Assembly: GCA_002356515.1 (NCBI GenBank)
Contig: AP017605.1
Location: 3,419,001-3,483,000, forward strand
DNA from: Mesorhizobium loti
GTDB taxonomy: Bacteria; Pseudomonadota; Alphaproteobacteria; Rhizobiales; Rhizobiaceae
Direction: 5' to 3'
DNA: 64,000 bases
This document shows positions 17,650-27,790 of the stretch, one piece after another; within the stretch, counting starts at the first letter, position 1; every line of letters begins with the position of its first letter. Under the pieces are notes generated by a model. The model was not told where the DNA came from, ran no database searches, and saw nothing but the letters and a program-made list of their open reading frames with translations. Both the position numbers and the translations under genes were made by a program.

Positions 17650-18543
17650 TTATGGCTTGTGCCTGGCCGAGACCAGTTCCGCCTTGCGCCGCGCCGTCTC
17701 CAGTCCGAGGCCGATGAAGGCGCGGGCGTGCTTGGCGAGCGCCATGTTGTCGGTCCACAGATTGCGCCAGATGGCGGTCTTCTTCGACAGGTTCTCGTCG
17801 ACGATCTCCGACGAGAAGGATTCGAAGCTGAGATCGTCGGCATAGCCGATGGCGGTCAGTGCATCGAAGATGGCCGCGAAGTCGATGTTGCCGGTGCCGA
17901 GGAAGCCGCGATGGCTCTCGCCGATATGGACATAGCCGATCTTGCCCGCGGCGTGGCGGATGGCCAGCCCGACATCGGCCTCCTCGATGTTCATGTGGAA
18001 CGTGTCGAGATGCAGGAAGATGTTGTCCGAGCCGGTGTCCTCGATGAAGGCGAGCCCTTGCGCGGCGGTGTTGAGCAGGTTGCTTTCGAAGCGGTTGACG
18101 ATTTCGAGATTGAGCGTGACACCGGCCGCTTTCGCCGTCTCGGCGACCTTGGCCAGCGCAGCAGTGCTGCGGTTCCATTGATCGCGCGTCGGCGCTTCGA
18201 CCTGCAGGCCGTGGCTTGCCGACAGAATACCGGCGACCTTGCTGCCGCCGAGATCGCGCGTCAGCGCAATGGTCTGGTTGAGGATCTCGACGCCGCGCGC
18301 GGCGACCCCCTTGTCGGCGCTCGATATGTCGCCATCTCCGGGCAATCCGATGCTGATCGCCACGCCGAGGCCGAGATCGGCGATGCGTTTGGCAAGCCCG
18401 CCAATGTCGACATCGGCAGGGTCGAGATAGGAGAATTCGATCAGGTCGAAGCCGGCCTCCCTGGTGTTGGCCAGCGTGCGTTCAAGTGCGCTTTGCGCCG
18501 AGCTTGCCGACCAGACGAAAGAATGGATTCCGATGCGCGCCAT
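17650..18543 (-). CDS. Ketose 3-epimerase (D-tagatose/D-psicose 3-epimerase family)
   Basis: This TIM-barrel epimerase of 297 residues probably interconverts free ketoses at C3 with a divalent metal. The four metal ligands of the family are present at E147 (LEIVNR), D180 (LDTFH), H206 (VHIGE) and E241 (FESF). Their spacing (33, 26 and 35 residues) equals that of Agrobacterium D-psicose 3-epimerase (E152, D185, H211, E246). It is the last gene of the minus-strand sugar operon, separated from the binding-protein gene by RIME-like copy 2. The preferred sugar cannot be read from sequence. Confidence 0.9.
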   Translation of the reverse strand: MARIGIHSFVWSASSAQSALERTLANTREAGFDLIEFSYLDPADVDIGGLAKRIADLGLGVAISIGLPGDGDISSADKGVAARGVEILNQTIALTRDLGGSKVAGILSASHGLQVEAPTRDQWNRSTAALAKVAETAKAAGVTLNLEIVNRFESNLLNTAAQGLAFIEDTGSDNIFLHLDTFHMNIEEADVGLAIRHAAGKIGYVHIGESHRGFLGTGNIDFAAIFDALTAIGYADDLSFESFSSEIVDENLSKKTAIWRNLWTDNMALAKHARAFIGLGLETARRKAELVSARHKP

Positions 18544-18603
18544 GATCGTCTCCGGTTTGCGATGATGAAGAAGGGCGCGGCCGGATCAACCCAGCCGCGC
18601 CTT

Positions 18604-18707
18604 TAGAGCAATTCCAGGAAAAGTGTGTAGCGGTTTTCCGTTCGGAATTGCGTCAAAACAAAGAGTTAGAGCGGTTCGCCGTTTCCGTGAAACGGCGAAC
18701 CGCTCTA
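18604..18707 (+). repeat. RIME-like palindromic repeat, copy 2
   Basis: A 104-base element with two palindromic arms lies within an operon, between the sugar-binding-protein gene and the epimerase gene. It is close to identical to copy 3 (inverted, 32249-32350) and to copy 1 without its extra hairpin. Its folded RNA could act as a processing or partial termination site between the two genes (inference). Confidence 0.88.
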
Positions 18708-18714
18708 GGCGTGA

Positions 18715-19653
18715 TCAGCGGGCCGCGGTCCAGCCCTTGTAGTCTTTCAGGTTCTCGGCGGTGATCAGCTTGGGATCGAGCAGCACTGTCGGCTCCGCCG
18801 GCTTCTTGCCGGCGAGCAGCTCCGCCGCCATCGTCAGCGACTGGCCGGCCATCACATAGGGATCCTGCGAAGCCGAGGCCTTGATCATCGACGTGCCGGA
18901 AGAAAGCTCCTTCTCGATATCAGGCGCGCCGTCGACCGCAGTGAAGATGAACTCGGAGCGGTTGAGCTGCTTGGCGGCAAGCTGGGCGCCGATCGCCGTC
19001 GGATCGTTGATGGCGAACACCGCGTCGATCTTGTCGAAACGGGTGAGAAGCGACTGGAACACTTTCAGGCCGCCGTCGCGCGAGCCTTCGGCGTTCTGGT
19101 CATCGGACAGGATCTTGATGTCGGCATGCTGCGAAAGCACGTTCTTGCAGCCCTTGACCCGCTCCAGGATCGACGACGATGCCGGACCGTTGAGGATGAC
19201 GTAGTCGCCCTTGCCGCCGGTATGATCGACCAGATACTGGCAGGCCTCCTCGCCGGCCTTGACGTTGTTGGTCATCACGGTGACGTCGGCGCCCGGCGCC
19301 GAGACGTCGAAGGCGGCAACAATGATGCCGGCGGCCTGTGCCTTCTTCACCGCCGGCGCGATCGCCTTGGCATCGACCGCGTTGAGCATGATCACGTCGA
19401 CGCCTGCGGCGATGAAGGAATCGACCTGCGAGACCTGCTTGTTGAGGTCATAGTCGGCCGACACCGACGTCACCTCGACCTTCGGGTTGATCTTCTTGGC
19501 CGCGTCCTCGATGCCCTTGATGGTGGCGACGAAGAAGGGGTTGCCGAGCAGGCCGACCGAGATGCCGACCTTGTTGAGGTCCTTGGCCGATGCCGGCGCG
19601 ATGGCGACGGCCGCGAACGCGGCGCCGCAGAGCAGTTTGGCGATGGTCTTCAT
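18715..19653 (-). CDS. Sugar ABC transporter periplasmic binding protein (RbsB-like)
   Basis: The start at ATG 19653 (MKTIAKLLCGAAF) gives a 312-residue precursor with a signal peptide cleaved after about residue 23 (ASA-KD). The fold is the ribose/galactose-type periplasmic binding protein, with VGISVGLLGNPFF at the mature N-terminus, VDVIMLNAVDAKA and a FAINDPTAIGA hinge segment. It captures the sugar for the permease and ATPase encoded just upstream. The minus-strand order is DeoR, kinase, ATPase, permease, this gene, epimerase. The ligand is probably a ketose or related sugar (inference from the neighbours). Confidence 0.93.
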   Translation of the reverse strand: MKTIAKLLCGAAFAAVAIAPASAKDLNKVGISVGLLGNPFFVATIKGIEDAAKKINPKVEVTSVSADYDLNKQVSQVDSFIAAGVDVIMLNAVDAKAIAPAVKKAQAAGIIVAAFDVSAPGADVTVMTNNVKAGEEACQYLVDHTGGKGDYVILNGPASSSILERVKGCKNVLSQHADIKILSDDQNAEGSRDGGLKVFQSLLTRFDKIDAVFAINDPTAIGAQLAAKQLNRSEFIFTAVDGAPDIEKELSSGTSMIKASASQDPYVMAGQSLTMAAELLAGKKPAEPTVLLDPKLITAENLKDYKGWTAAR

Positions 19654-19733
19654 TACGCTTACTTCCTCCGATTGCCCCGCGCCTCTCACGGTGCGTTACA
19701 CAAGCCGGTCGTTGATGCCGGCGACCAGGTCAC

Positions 19734-20729
19734 TCACGTTCTCGCCCCTGCCTGGAGCCGGTAGCGGTCGAGGGCGACCGCCACGATGATGACCAATCCC
19801 TTGATGATGTACTGCCAGATGTCCGAAACACCGGCCAAGATGAGCCCGTTGGACAGCACCGCGATGATGAGGCCGCCGATCAGCGTGCCCCAGATCGAGC
19901 CGACGCCGCCGACGAAGCTGGTGCCGCCAAGAATGACGGCGGCGATGGCGTCGAGCTCGTAGGACTGGCCGAGCTGCAGGCCGTTGGCGGCATAGAGCCG
20001 GGCCGCCGACATGGCGCCGCCGAGCCCGGCGAGCAGGCCGGACACGCCGTAGACGAAGAGCAGCACCAGCGGCACCTTGATGCCGGTCAGCCGCGCCGCC
20101 TCGGCATTGCCGCCGACGGCATAGATCCAGGTCCCGAGCACGGTGCGCTTGAGCACCAGCCAGGACAAAACGACGACCGACAGAGCGATGACGACCAGCC
20201 AGGGAATGCCGAACAGTGAACCATTGCCGATGAAGTCGAACGGCAGGTCCGAGTTGAACACGGTCGTGTCTTGCCCGAGCAGGCGGGCAATGCCGCGCAC
20301 GGCCGTCAGCGAACCCAGCGTGACGATGAAAGGCGGCAGCCTGATATAGGCGACGAGCAGCCCGTTGATGAGCCCGAAGCCGAGACCGGCCAGGATGGCC
20401 GCAGGCACGCCGAGCAGACCCCAGTCCGGCACCAGCGACACCAGCACCGCCACCATCGCCGCGGCTGCGAGGATGGAGCCGACCGACAGGTCGATACCGC
20501 CGGTCAGGATGACGAAGGTCATGCCGGCGGCGAGCACGATGTTGATCGACGATTGCTGCGTGACGATCAGCAGGTTTGTCTCGGTGAGAAAGCGGGGATT
20601 GATGAACTGGAAGCCGGCCGCCAGCAGCACCAGCACCGGCAGCATGCCGAGTGCCGCGAAGGCGGTGCGCAGCCGCCGGCTTCTGACGGTAGCCTGATCC
20701 ACAATCGTCCCGGTCGTTCTGTCAGTCAT
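19734..20729 (-). CDS. Sugar ABC transporter permease (RbsC-like)
   Basis: The 331-residue integral membrane protein has about eight to ten hydrophobic segments. The RbsC-family signature region contains GGIDLSVGS (with [13 protein letters not shown] before it) and later [19 protein letters not shown]. As in ribose-type importers a single permease gene suffices, working as a homodimer with the double ATPase. The ATG overlaps the ATPase stop by four bases, showing coupling. Confidence 0.94.
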   Translation of the reverse strand: MTDRTTGTIVDQATVRSRRLRTAFAALGMLPVLVLLAAGFQFINPRFLTETNLLIVTQQSSINIVLAAGMTFVILTGGIDLSVGSILAAAAMVAVLVSLVPDWGLLGVPAAILAGLGFGLINGLLVAYIRLPPFIVTLGSLTAVRGIARLLGQDTTVFNSDLPFDFIGNGSLFGIPWLVVIALSVVVLSWLVLKRTVLGTWIYAVGGNAEAARLTGIKVPLVLLFVYGVSGLLAGLGGAMSAARLYAANGLQLGQSYELDAIAAVILGGTSFVGGVGSIWGTLIGGLIIAVLSNGLILAGVSDIWQYIIKGLVIIVAVALDRYRLQAGART

Positions 20730-22270
20730 TCCTGGGCCGCTCCCGTCGCAAGTTCCATGATCGCTTCCTGACGCAGCGGCTCGCCCCCGGATGCGGTCAC
20801 CTCGCCCGCTATGGCACCGTCGCGCATCACCAGCACGCGGTCGGCGACGCCGATCACCTCGGGCAATTCGCTGGAAATCATCAGGATGGCGATACCGCTG
20901 TTGGCGAGATTGTCGATCAGCCGGTAGATTTCCGACTTGGCGCCGACATCGACGCCGCGGGTCGGCTCGTCGAGGATGACGACCTTCGGCTCGGTCTCCA
21001 GCAGCCGGGCGAGCAGCACCTTCTGCTGGTTGCCGCCCGACAGCGAGCCGGCATTGGCCTGCGCCGAACGGGTGCGGATCGACAGGTCCGCAATCGCCTT
21101 CGCCGCGCGCCTGTCGGCGGCGCCGAAATCGCGAAATCCGCCAACCCGCGCATCCCTGGCCAGCACGCCCATACTGATGTTGTCGGAAATAGACATATCG
21201 AGGAACAGGCCGAGTTCCTTGCGGTCCTCGGTGAGGTAGGCAATGCCGGCATCGAGCGCCTCGCGCGGCGAGCCGATGGAGATCGGTTTGCCCTCGAGTT
21301 CCAGCGTTCCGGCGCTGCGCCTGTCGGCGCCGAAGATCAGCCGCGCAAGCTCAGTGCGGCCGGAGCCGACAAGGCCCGCGAGAGCCAGCACTTCTCCCTT
21401 GTGCAGGTCGAACGAACAGTTCTTCAGCAGGCGTCCGTCGGACATGCCGCGCACCGAGAGTGCGATGGCGCGCTTCGCGTCCGGCGGGCGATGATCCTTC
21501 TTGTAGAAGGCGGAGAGATCGCGGCCGACCATCATCGACACCAACCGCGAGGCGTTGAGGTCGGCGCGCTCCAGCGTGCCGACATAGCCGCTGTCGCGCA
21601 GCACGCTGACCCGGTCGGCGAGCTGGTAGACCTCTTCCATGCGATGGCTGATGTAGATGATGGCGATGCCTTGCGCCTTCAGCGTCGCGATCACCTCGAA
21701 CAGGCTGTCGGTCTCGCGCGACGTCAGCGACGTCGTCGGCTCGTCCATGACGATGATGCGCGCATTGGTCGACAGCGCGCGCGCAATCTCGACCAGCTGG
21801 CGCTCGCCGAGCGACAGGCTGGAGACCAGCGCACGTGCCGAGAAGGAGACGCCGAGCCGCGCAATGATTTCGTTCGCCCGCCGATTGCACTGATCGCGGT
21901 CGACAATACCGAAGCGGCGCGGTTCGTTGCCGAGGAAGATGTTCTGCGCCACCGTCAGATTGGGCGCCAGCGACAGCTCCTGATAGATCACCGCGATGCC
22001 GGCGGCACGCGCCTTGATCGGATCGCCGGTCGCGGCGGGCACGCCATCGATCAGGATTTCGCCGCCGGCATCCGGCCGATAGGCGCCCGACAGCACCTTC
22101 ATCAGCGTCGACTTGCCGGCGCCATTCTCGCCCATCAGCGCGTGCAGCTCGCCGGCATGGACGGTGAGTGAGACATCCTGCAACGCGCGGATCGCCCCGA
22201 ACGTCTTGGAGATGTGACGCATCTCCAGCACCGGCTGGCGGGTTGCCTGGATCTTTGCGGCCGCTGTCAT
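20726..22270 (-). CDS. Sugar ABC transporter ATP-binding protein (RbsA-like, double ATPase)
   Basis: The 514-residue protein contains two fused nucleotide-binding domains. The first has Walker [10 protein letters not shown], signature LSLGERQ and Walker B VMDEPTTS. The second has the degenerate P-loop GLVGSGRTE and a good signature LSGGNQQKV followed by ILDEPTRG, the usual asymmetry of RbsA/MglA proteins. It overlaps the kinase gene upstream and the permease gene downstream by four bases each. Confidence 0.95.
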   Translation of the reverse strand: MTAAAKIQATRQPVLEMRHISKTFGAIRALQDVSLTVHAGELHALMGENGAGKSTLMKVLSGAYRPDAGGEILIDGVPAATGDPIKARAAGIAVIYQELSLAPNLTVAQNIFLGNEPRRFGIVDRDQCNRRANEIIARLGVSFSARALVSSLSLGERQLVEIARALSTNARIIVMDEPTTSLTSRETDSLFEVIATLKAQGIAIIYISHRMEEVYQLADRVSVLRDSGYVGTLERADLNASRLVSMMVGRDLSAFYKKDHRPPDAKRAIALSVRGMSDGRLLKNCSFDLHKGEVLALAGLVGSGRTELARLIFGADRRSAGTLELEGKPISIGSPREALDAGIAYLTEDRKELGLFLDMSISDNISMGVLARDARVGGFRDFGAADRRAAKAIADLSIRTRSAQANAGSLSGGNQQKVLLARLLETEPKVVILDEPTRGVDVGAKSEIYRLIDNLANSGIAILMISSELPEVIGVADRVLVMRDGAIAGEVTASGGEPLRQEAIMELATGAAQE

Positions 22271-23646
22271 CGTGCTCCACCCGCCGCCTTGATGGCCGCG
22301 CCCTGCCCGCCAACGCGATCGCGCCAGACGTTGCGATAGCCGGCAAGGCCGCCGAAACGTGTCGCATGCACCGGCTCCGGCGCCTCGGCGGCGAAGTCGC
22401 GCCCGACGCTCTCGAAGGCAAGCGCCGCCGCCCCCGTGGCGCTGCCCTCCAGCGTGGCGCCTTGCAGGAAGGCTTGGCCGGGACGCAGTTCAGCCAACAG
22501 CCCGGCAAGCAGGCCGCCAGTGTTCAGCCCGCCATCGACGATGACGGTGTCTTGCGAATGGATGAGGTCTAGGCAGAGATCGACCATCAGCGCCACGTAA
22601 AGCAGCGCCGCCGCGGCGCGTTCTGCGGCATCGGGCGTGCGCCCGACCAGGCGGCCGTCACGGTCCGGCATCGGCCCGCCCGGCGCGAAGCTCGGCAGCG
22701 CCATGATGCCGGCGTCGATCGCCTGCTGGATCGAGCTGTGCGGGATCGCGCCTTGCCAGCCGCCGCTGATGGCGGCGAATTCGCGCCCGCCCATGAAGCG
22801 GATGGTCGGCACCGGGCCGCCATCGACATCGACATTGACCAGCATGTCGCGGTCACGGTCGAGCACGTCCAGCGGGCAGTCGGGATTGAGCACGACGACC
22901 CAGGTGCCGGTCGACACCACGGTCAGCCGGCCAAGCTCCTGGCGCCGATAGGCATGGAGCGCCGCATTGGAGTCGTGGACGCCATTGTGGATGGCGATCG
23001 GGCGCGCCGCGCCGCCAAGTTGCCGCTCGCCGATCACGGTGCCGGCGCGCGCGAAGGCCGGCATCTGGCCGCGCCACCCCTCGGCATCGACCAACGAGGA
23101 AAAGTCCCGTTTGCGCGGCGCCCACAAATGCGAATGGCAGCCGAGATAGGACACTTCCGAAACGGCTCGGCCACCGAGGCGCCAGCTCCAGTACTGGGGA
23201 TAGCCCAGGATCGATTTCGCCGCAGCGAACGCGCCGGGATCGACTTCCTGCAGCCACAGCATGTGACGGCCATAGTTGAAGCCGAGCGGCAGGCGGGGCG
23301 AGAACGTCTCGGCAAAATCCGGAATGCGGCGATCGATCCCGGCAGCGATTTCGGCCGGCGGCTCCTGCTCGTAATCGAGGATCGGATGCGTCAGCGCGGT
23401 GTCGTCCACAAGGGCGAAGGTGCAGCCATGGCCCGACACCATCACCCCTTGCACGCCATGGCTTTCGACCGCGTCCGTGACGGCACCGAGTGCCCAGTCA
23501 TGCAGTGCGGCCTCGTCGAGCACGCTGAAGCCGTCCTGGCGCGTCCATTTCGGCTGTGTCCGGCGCTCGTCGAGTATGCGTCCATCCTGGCCGAAGACGA
23601 ACAGCTTCGAATTGGTCTTGCCGAAATCGAGAACCGCCACTTTCAC
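22267..23646 (-). CDS. FGGY-family carbohydrate kinase (rhamnulokinase/fuculokinase-like)
   Basis: The 459-residue ATP-dependent sugar kinase has the N-terminal phosphate loop [10 protein letters not shown], a MVSGHGCTF segment, the mid-protein STGTWVV and the C-terminal VIDGG-like VDGGLNTGG. Kinases of this branch phosphorylate ketoses such as L-rhamnulose or L-fuculose at C1, which a class II aldolase then cleaves; a class II aldolase gene lies in the divergent operon. It is embedded between the DeoR regulator and the ABC genes with four-base overlaps on both sides. Confidence 0.92.
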   Translation of the reverse strand: MKVAVLDFGKTNSKLFVFGQDGRILDERRTQPKWTRQDGFSVLDEAALHDWALGAVTDAVESHGVQGVMVSGHGCTFALVDDTALTHPILDYEQEPPAEIAAGIDRRIPDFAETFSPRLPLGFNYGRHMLWLQEVDPGAFAAAKSILGYPQYWSWRLGGRAVSEVSYLGCHSHLWAPRKRDFSSLVDAEGWRGQMPAFARAGTVIGERQLGGAARPIAIHNGVHDSNAALHAYRRQELGRLTVVSTGTWVVVLNPDCPLDVLDRDRDMLVNVDVDGGPVPTIRFMGGREFAAISGGWQGAIPHSSIQQAIDAGIMALPSFAPGGPMPDRDGRLVGRTPDAAERAAAALLYVALMVDLCLDLIHSQDTVIVDGGLNTGGLLAGLLAELRPGQAFLQGATLEGSATGAAALAFESVGRDFAAEAPEPVHATRFGGLAGYRNVWRDRVGGQGAAIKAAGGAR

Positions 23647-24425
23647 GGGACGGCTCCCGATGTCGAGGCAATCCGCACCATGACGCCGGCATCTTCCAGC
23701 ATGCGCGCATCGGCATCGGACAGACCGTCATCGGTCACCAGCGTGCCGATGCGCGACAGCGGCAGGGCGACATTGCGCGCGTGGATCGACAGTTTGCGGC
23801 TGTCGGCCAGCACCACGATCTGGTCGGCGCAGAGGCTGAGATCGACGATGGAGCGCACCAAAAGCGGATGCGATTCCAGCACGCCTTCCTGGTTGAGGCC
23901 TTGCGCGCCGAGAAAGAATTTCGAGGCGTAGAAGGGCGTCGCCTGGGCCGACGAATGGATGATGCCGGGTTCGCGATGCAGGTCGCCGCCGGCAACCGTC
24001 AGGCTGCAATGGCCATGGTCGCTGAGATAGGCCGCGAGCGGCATCGAGTTGGTGTAGAGGCGGATGTTTCGGTCGGCGAGCCTGACGCCGAGATGGAAGC
24101 AGGTCGAGCCGCCATGGACGATGACCGCGTCGCCGTCGCGCACCATGGTCGCCGCGATGGCCGCGATCTGCCGCTTGGCCTCGACGGCGAGGTCACGGTT
24201 CTCGTCATAGGGCCGGGCATAGGCGACGCCCGCATGCGATGCGCCGTCGAGCGCTGAAATCCCGCCATAGACCTTGCGCGCCTCACCGGCCTCATCGATC
24301 CGGTCGATGTCGCGCCTGACCGTCGCCGCCGAAACGCCAAGCCGCTCCTGCAGCTCGCGCACCGAGGCAAACGGGCGATCCCGCAGCAGTTCGACGATCT
24401 GACGCTGGCGGCCGAGGTCGCTCAA
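23643..24425 (-). CDS. DeoR-family transcriptional regulator
   Basis: The protein has an N-terminal DeoR winged helix (RQRQIVELL, then VSAATVRRDIDRID) and a C-terminal sugar-phosphate-sensing DeoRC domain (GGSTCFHLG, LTVAGGDLH). The start is set at TTG 24425 because a perfect GGGAGG lies six bases upstream and the helix begins within ten residues, giving 260 aa. An ATG at 24479 would give 278 aa but has no ribosome-binding site. It is first in the transport operon and divergent from the aldolase operon, so it probably represses both when no phosphorylated sugar is present. Confidence 0.93.
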   Translation of the reverse strand: MSDLGRQRQIVELLRDRPFASVRELQERLGVSAATVRRDIDRIDEAGEARKVYGGISALDGASHAGVAYARPYDENRDLAVEAKRQIAAIAATMVRDGDAVIVHGGSTCFHLGVRLADRNIRLYTNSMPLAAYLSDHGHCSLTVAGGDLHREPGIIHSSAQATPFYASKFFLGAQGLNQEGVLESHPLLVRSIVDLSLCADQIVVLADSRKLSIHARNVALPLSRIGTLVTDDGLSDADARMLEDAGVMVRIASTSGAVP

Positions 24426-24439
24426 CTTTTTCCTCCCAA

Positions 24440-24457
24440 TGCCATTTTTCCATGGCA
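24440..24457. promoter_or_regulatory. Inverted repeat, possible DeoR operator
   Basis: A perfect 6-base inverted repeat TGCCAT-6-ATGGCA lies in the divergent region between the DeoR-type gene and the aldolase gene, just upstream of the DeoR ribosome-binding site. The place fits autoregulation; the short length keeps confidence low. Confidence 0.35.
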
Positions 24458-24608
24458 ATTGGCGCAACTTACTCAACATTAGTCAGATTGCAAGCCAGTT
24501 TTGACGATAGTAGATCACTGTTGACGCAGATCGCTCATATCTGCGATATCAGCGCCAACAACGGCCCGGGCGACGGGATTTCGTGCAAGCGTTTGAAGGA
24601 AAGGCGCC

Positions 24609-25652
24609 ATGGCAACCCAAGCTGACGCGCAGGAACTGGCGGCCTTACGGGCGCTTTCGGCCAGCATTGGGCTCAACCCGCATATGACCCAGGCGGCGGG
24701 CGGCAACACCTCGCTCAAGGCCGGCGACACGCTGTGGATCAAGGCCTCCGGCACATGGCTGAAGGATGCGCTGAGCGACGACATCATGGTGCCGGTGGCG
24801 ATGGCGCCGCTGCTCGAGGCGGTCGAAGAGCGCGATCCCGCCGCCGACAAGCCGCAGGCCTTCGCCATCGACGAACTCAATCCGCGCGGCCTGCGCCCGT
24901 CGATCGAAACCACGGTGCACGCCTTGATGCCGCAACGCGTCGTTCTGCATGTGCACTGCGTCGACACGATTTCGCTTGCCGTGCAGGCCGATGGCGAGGC
25001 CGAGGTCGCCAGGCGGCTTCGCGGCATCGAATGGGCCTACGTGCCCTATTGCCGGCCGGGCCTGCCGCTCGCCCGTGGCATTTCCGGGAAAATGCGGCCT
25101 GGTGTCGATGTGCTGATCCTTGGCAATCACGGGCTGGTCGTCGCCGCCGAGACAGTCGCCGAGGCGGAGAGGCTGCTCCATCGCGTCCGCTCGCTGCTGG
25201 CACGGCCGGCGCGCGAGACTGCAGCGCCCGATATCACGGCCCTGACGGCGCTTGCCGGCGGCAGCGTCTACCGATTGCCGGCGGATGCCGAAGCCCATGC
25301 GGTCGCGCTCGATCCGGAAAGCCGCCGCATGGCGGAGGCCGGCAGCCTCTATCCGGACCATGTCATCTTCCTCGGTCAGGGCTCGGTGGTGGCAAGACCG
25401 GGCGAGGATACGGCCGGTGTCACCACGCGTCTCGGTGCCACACCAGCGGCAATCCTGTTTCCCGGCACCGGCGTGCTGATGCGCGGCGACGCCAGCGCCG
25501 GGGCCGATGCCATGCTACGTTGCCTCGCCGATGTGACGGCACGCGTCGATGTCGCGGCGCGGCTGAACTACCTCACCGCCGCCGAGAATGACGAACTGGT
25601 CAATTGGGACGCCGAACAGTATCGCCAGAAGCTGAATGCCACAGGCGGCTAG
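24609..25652 (+). CDS. Class II aldolase/adducin family protein
   Basis: The 347-residue protein, with a good ribosome-binding site (GGAAAGG), has the zinc aldolase core: the phosphate-binding AAGGNTSLK (29-37), KASGTW, a Glu at 100 in PSIETTVH, H114-x-H116 (LHVHCVD) and H174 (GNHGLV). Class II aldolases cleave ketose 1-phosphates into dihydroxyacetone phosphate and an aldehyde. The C-terminal 150 residues are longer than in FucA and resemble the two-part proteins annotated only as class II aldolase/adducin. It is the first gene of the plus-strand operon and is divergent from the DeoR regulator. Confidence 0.9.
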   Translation: MATQADAQELAALRALSASIGLNPHMTQAAGGNTSLKAGDTLWIKASGTWLKDALSDDIMVPVAMAPLLEAVEERDPAADKPQAFAIDELNPRGLRPSIETTVHALMPQRVVLHVHCVDTISLAVQADGEAEVARRLRGIEWAYVPYCRPGLPLARGISGKMRPGVDVLILGNHGLVVAAETVAEAERLLHRVRSLLARPARETAAPDITALTALAGGSVYRLPADAEAHAVALDPESRRMAEAGSLYPDHVIFLGQGSVVARPGEDTAGVTTRLGATPAAILFPGTGVLMRGDASAGADAMLRCLADVTARVDVAARLNYLTAAENDELVNWDAEQYRQKLNATGG

Positions 25653-25667
25653 CAAAGGACTGAAGAC

Positions 25668-26942
25668 ATGATGCCTCTTGTCATCGGCATCGACATCGGC
25701 ACGTCGGGCGCGCGTGCCGTCGCCATGCGTCCGGATTTTTCCATTGCCGGCCAGTCCGCTGTCCGCCTCGACAAATTCGGCCAAGATCCCCGCGCCCCCG
25801 CGGCATGGTGGCAAGCGGTCCAGGCAGCTCTGACGGAACTGCTTTCGAGCAATGACCGCGCTGCTGTCCGCGCCATCGCCGTCGACGGCACGTCCGGCAC
25901 ACTGCTGCCGGTCGGCGCCGCCGGGCTGCCGCTGGCCGAACCGTTGATGTACAACGACAAGGTCGACGACGCCAACATCCTGGCCGCCATCGCCCGCGAG
26001 GCGCCTGAAGCGAGCGCCGCGCATGGCGCCACTTCAGGCCTCGCCAAGGCGTTGCGGTTCCAGCATCTGCCCGGCATCGCGGCCGTGCTGCACCAGGCCG
26101 ACTGGATCGCCGGAAATCTCTCCGGCCGCTTCGACGTCAGCGACGAGAACAATGCGCTGAAGACAGGCTATGACGTCGAGGCGCGTCGCTGGCCGGACTG
26201 GATCGCGGCGACCGGCATGCGCATGGACTTGCTGCCTGACGTGGTCGAGCCGGGCGACGTCACCGGCACGCTCACCGCGGCGGCCGCGCAGCTGTTCGGT
26301 CTGCCGCGCGATGTGGCCCTGGTCGCCGGCACCACGGATGGCTGCGCCTCGTTCCTGGCGACCGGCGCCACCACGGCCGGCGACGGCGTCACGGCGCTGG
26401 GATCTTCGCTCACCATCAAGATCCTCTGCGACCGGCCGATCTCGGCGCCGCGCTTCGGCATCTACAGCCATCGCCTCGGCGACACCTGGCTGGCCGGCGG
26501 CGCGTCGAATTCCGGCGGCAAGGTGCTGGCGCAGCATTTTTCACTGGCGCGGATCATCGAGCTGAGTACCGCGATCGACCCCACGACAGAAACCGGCCTC
26601 GACTACTATCCGCTCGGCATGGCCGGTGAGCGCTTCCCCGTCGCCGATCCCGCCCTGCCGCCGCGCCTCACCCCTAGGCCGGCAGACGACGCCGACTATC
26701 TCAAGGCGATGTTCGAAGGCATGGCCGCGATCGAGGCGCTCGGCTACCGCAGGCTGGCCGAACTCGGCGCGCCAGCGCTGACCTCGGTCAGGAGCGTTGG
26801 CGGCGGCGCGGCAAACGCGGCCTGGACGGCAATCCGGCGGCGCAAGCTCGGCGTCGATTTCCTGCCCACGCTTTCCGACGAAGCGGCCGCCGGCACGGCG
26901 CGGCTGGCGCTGAAGGGCGCAGGCAAGGCGGGACTGCTATGA
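25668..26942 (+). CDS. FGGY-family kinase (D-ribulokinase/SePSK-like)
   Basis: At 424 residues it is a short member of the FGGY family. It has the N-terminal IGIDIGTSGARAV (7-18), VDGTSGT, AGTTDGCASF and the C-terminal SVGGGAANAAW. Its N-terminal core resembles the cyanobacterial/plant kinases first called xylulokinase-like that act on D-ribulose. It starts 15 bases after the aldolase stop, and the next gene overlaps its stop by four bases. Having a second kinase of a different branch beside the rhamnulokinase-like one suggests two entry points or two substrates. Confidence 0.9.
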   Translation: MMPLVIGIDIGTSGARAVAMRPDFSIAGQSAVRLDKFGQDPRAPAAWWQAVQAALTELLSSNDRAAVRAIAVDGTSGTLLPVGAAGLPLAEPLMYNDKVDDANILAAIAREAPEASAAHGATSGLAKALRFQHLPGIAAVLHQADWIAGNLSGRFDVSDENNALKTGYDVEARRWPDWIAATGMRMDLLPDVVEPGDVTGTLTAAAAQLFGLPRDVALVAGTTDGCASFLATGATTAGDGVTALGSSLTIKILCDRPISAPRFGIYSHRLGDTWLAGGASNSGGKVLAQHFSLARIIELSTAIDPTTETGLDYYPLGMAGERFPVADPALPPRLTPRPADDADYLKAMFEGMAAIEALGYRRLAELGAPALTSVRSVGGGAANAAWTAIRRRKLGVDFLPTLSDEAAAGTARLALKGAGKAGLL

Positions 26943-27790
26943 GCGTGAAAACAATCGAACGCCTCGACGGCATAGGACCGCTGGCAGAGCGCTACCAAAT
27001 CTTCCTGCTCGACCAGTTCGGCGTGCTGCATGACGGCCAGGCTCCCTATCCCGGCGCGGTAGAGGCATTGTCGGCGCTGAAGCGCGCCGGCAAGACGGTG
27101 GTGCTGATCTCGAATTCCGGCAAGCGCGCCAAGCCCAACGAGGATCGCCTGCTGAAACTCGGCTTCGCCGCCAGAAGCTGGGACCATTTTGTCTCCTCCG
27201 GCGAGGTGGCGTGGCGGTCCTTCAATGACATGGCGGCATCGGGAGAGTTGCGTCCGGGGACAAAATGCCTGCTGATCAGCCGCGACAACGACCACACGGC
27301 GATCGAAGGCCTGCCCTTCGTGCTGACCGAGGCCGGCGAGGACGCCGAATTGGTGCTGATCTCGGCCAGCGAAGGCGACCGCCATGACCTCGACCATTAT
27401 CGCGAACTGCTTGCCCCGGCGGCGGCGCGGCAGGTACCGTGCTTCTGCACCAACCCCGACAGGATCATGCTGACAGCGGTCGGGCCTCGCTTTGGCGCCG
27501 GAGAGATCGCCGATCTCTACGAAAACCTTGGCGGCAGCGTCACCCGCATCGGCAAGCCCTTTCCGGCGATCTTCGACGCGGCCCTGGGGCTGGCGGGTGA
27601 GCCGGATCGCGCCAGCGTCGTCTGCGTTGGCGACAGTGTCGAGCACGACATAGCGGGCGGGAACGGTGTCGGCGTCGCCACGGCGCTGGTGCTCGGCGGA
27701 ATATTGGCGGACACACCGGATCTCGCCGCCGTTTTCGACGAGCAGCAGTCCTGGCCCGATTACATCACCGGATCCTTCAGCTTGCGCTGA
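26939..27790 (+). CDS. HAD superfamily class IIA hydrolase (TIGR01459-like)
   Basis: The 283-residue protein has HAD motif I as LLDQFGVLHDG, motif II at LISNSGKR and motif IV at VGDSVEHDIAG, with GKPFPAIF before it. In this subgroup the second Asp of the DxD pair is normally replaced (DVWG or DQFG), so the catalytic acid is atypical and phosphatase activity is unproven. It overlaps the kinase gene by four bases and its 3' end overlaps the convergent SorC-type gene by 14 bases. A role in removing phosphate from a sugar intermediate is plausible. Confidence 0.88.
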   Translation: MSVKTIERLDGIGPLAERYQIFLLDQFGVLHDGQAPYPGAVEALSALKRAGKTVVLISNSGKRAKPNEDRLLKLGFAARSWDHFVSSGEVAWRSFNDMAASGELRPGTKCLLISRDNDHTAIEGLPFVLTEAGEDAELVLISASEGDRHDLDHYRELLAPAAARQVPCFCTNPDRIMLTAVGPRFGAGEIADLYENLGGSVTRIGKPFPAIFDAALGLAGEPDRASVVCVGDSVEHDIAGGNGVGVATALVLGGILADTPDLAAVFDEQQSWPDYITGSFSLR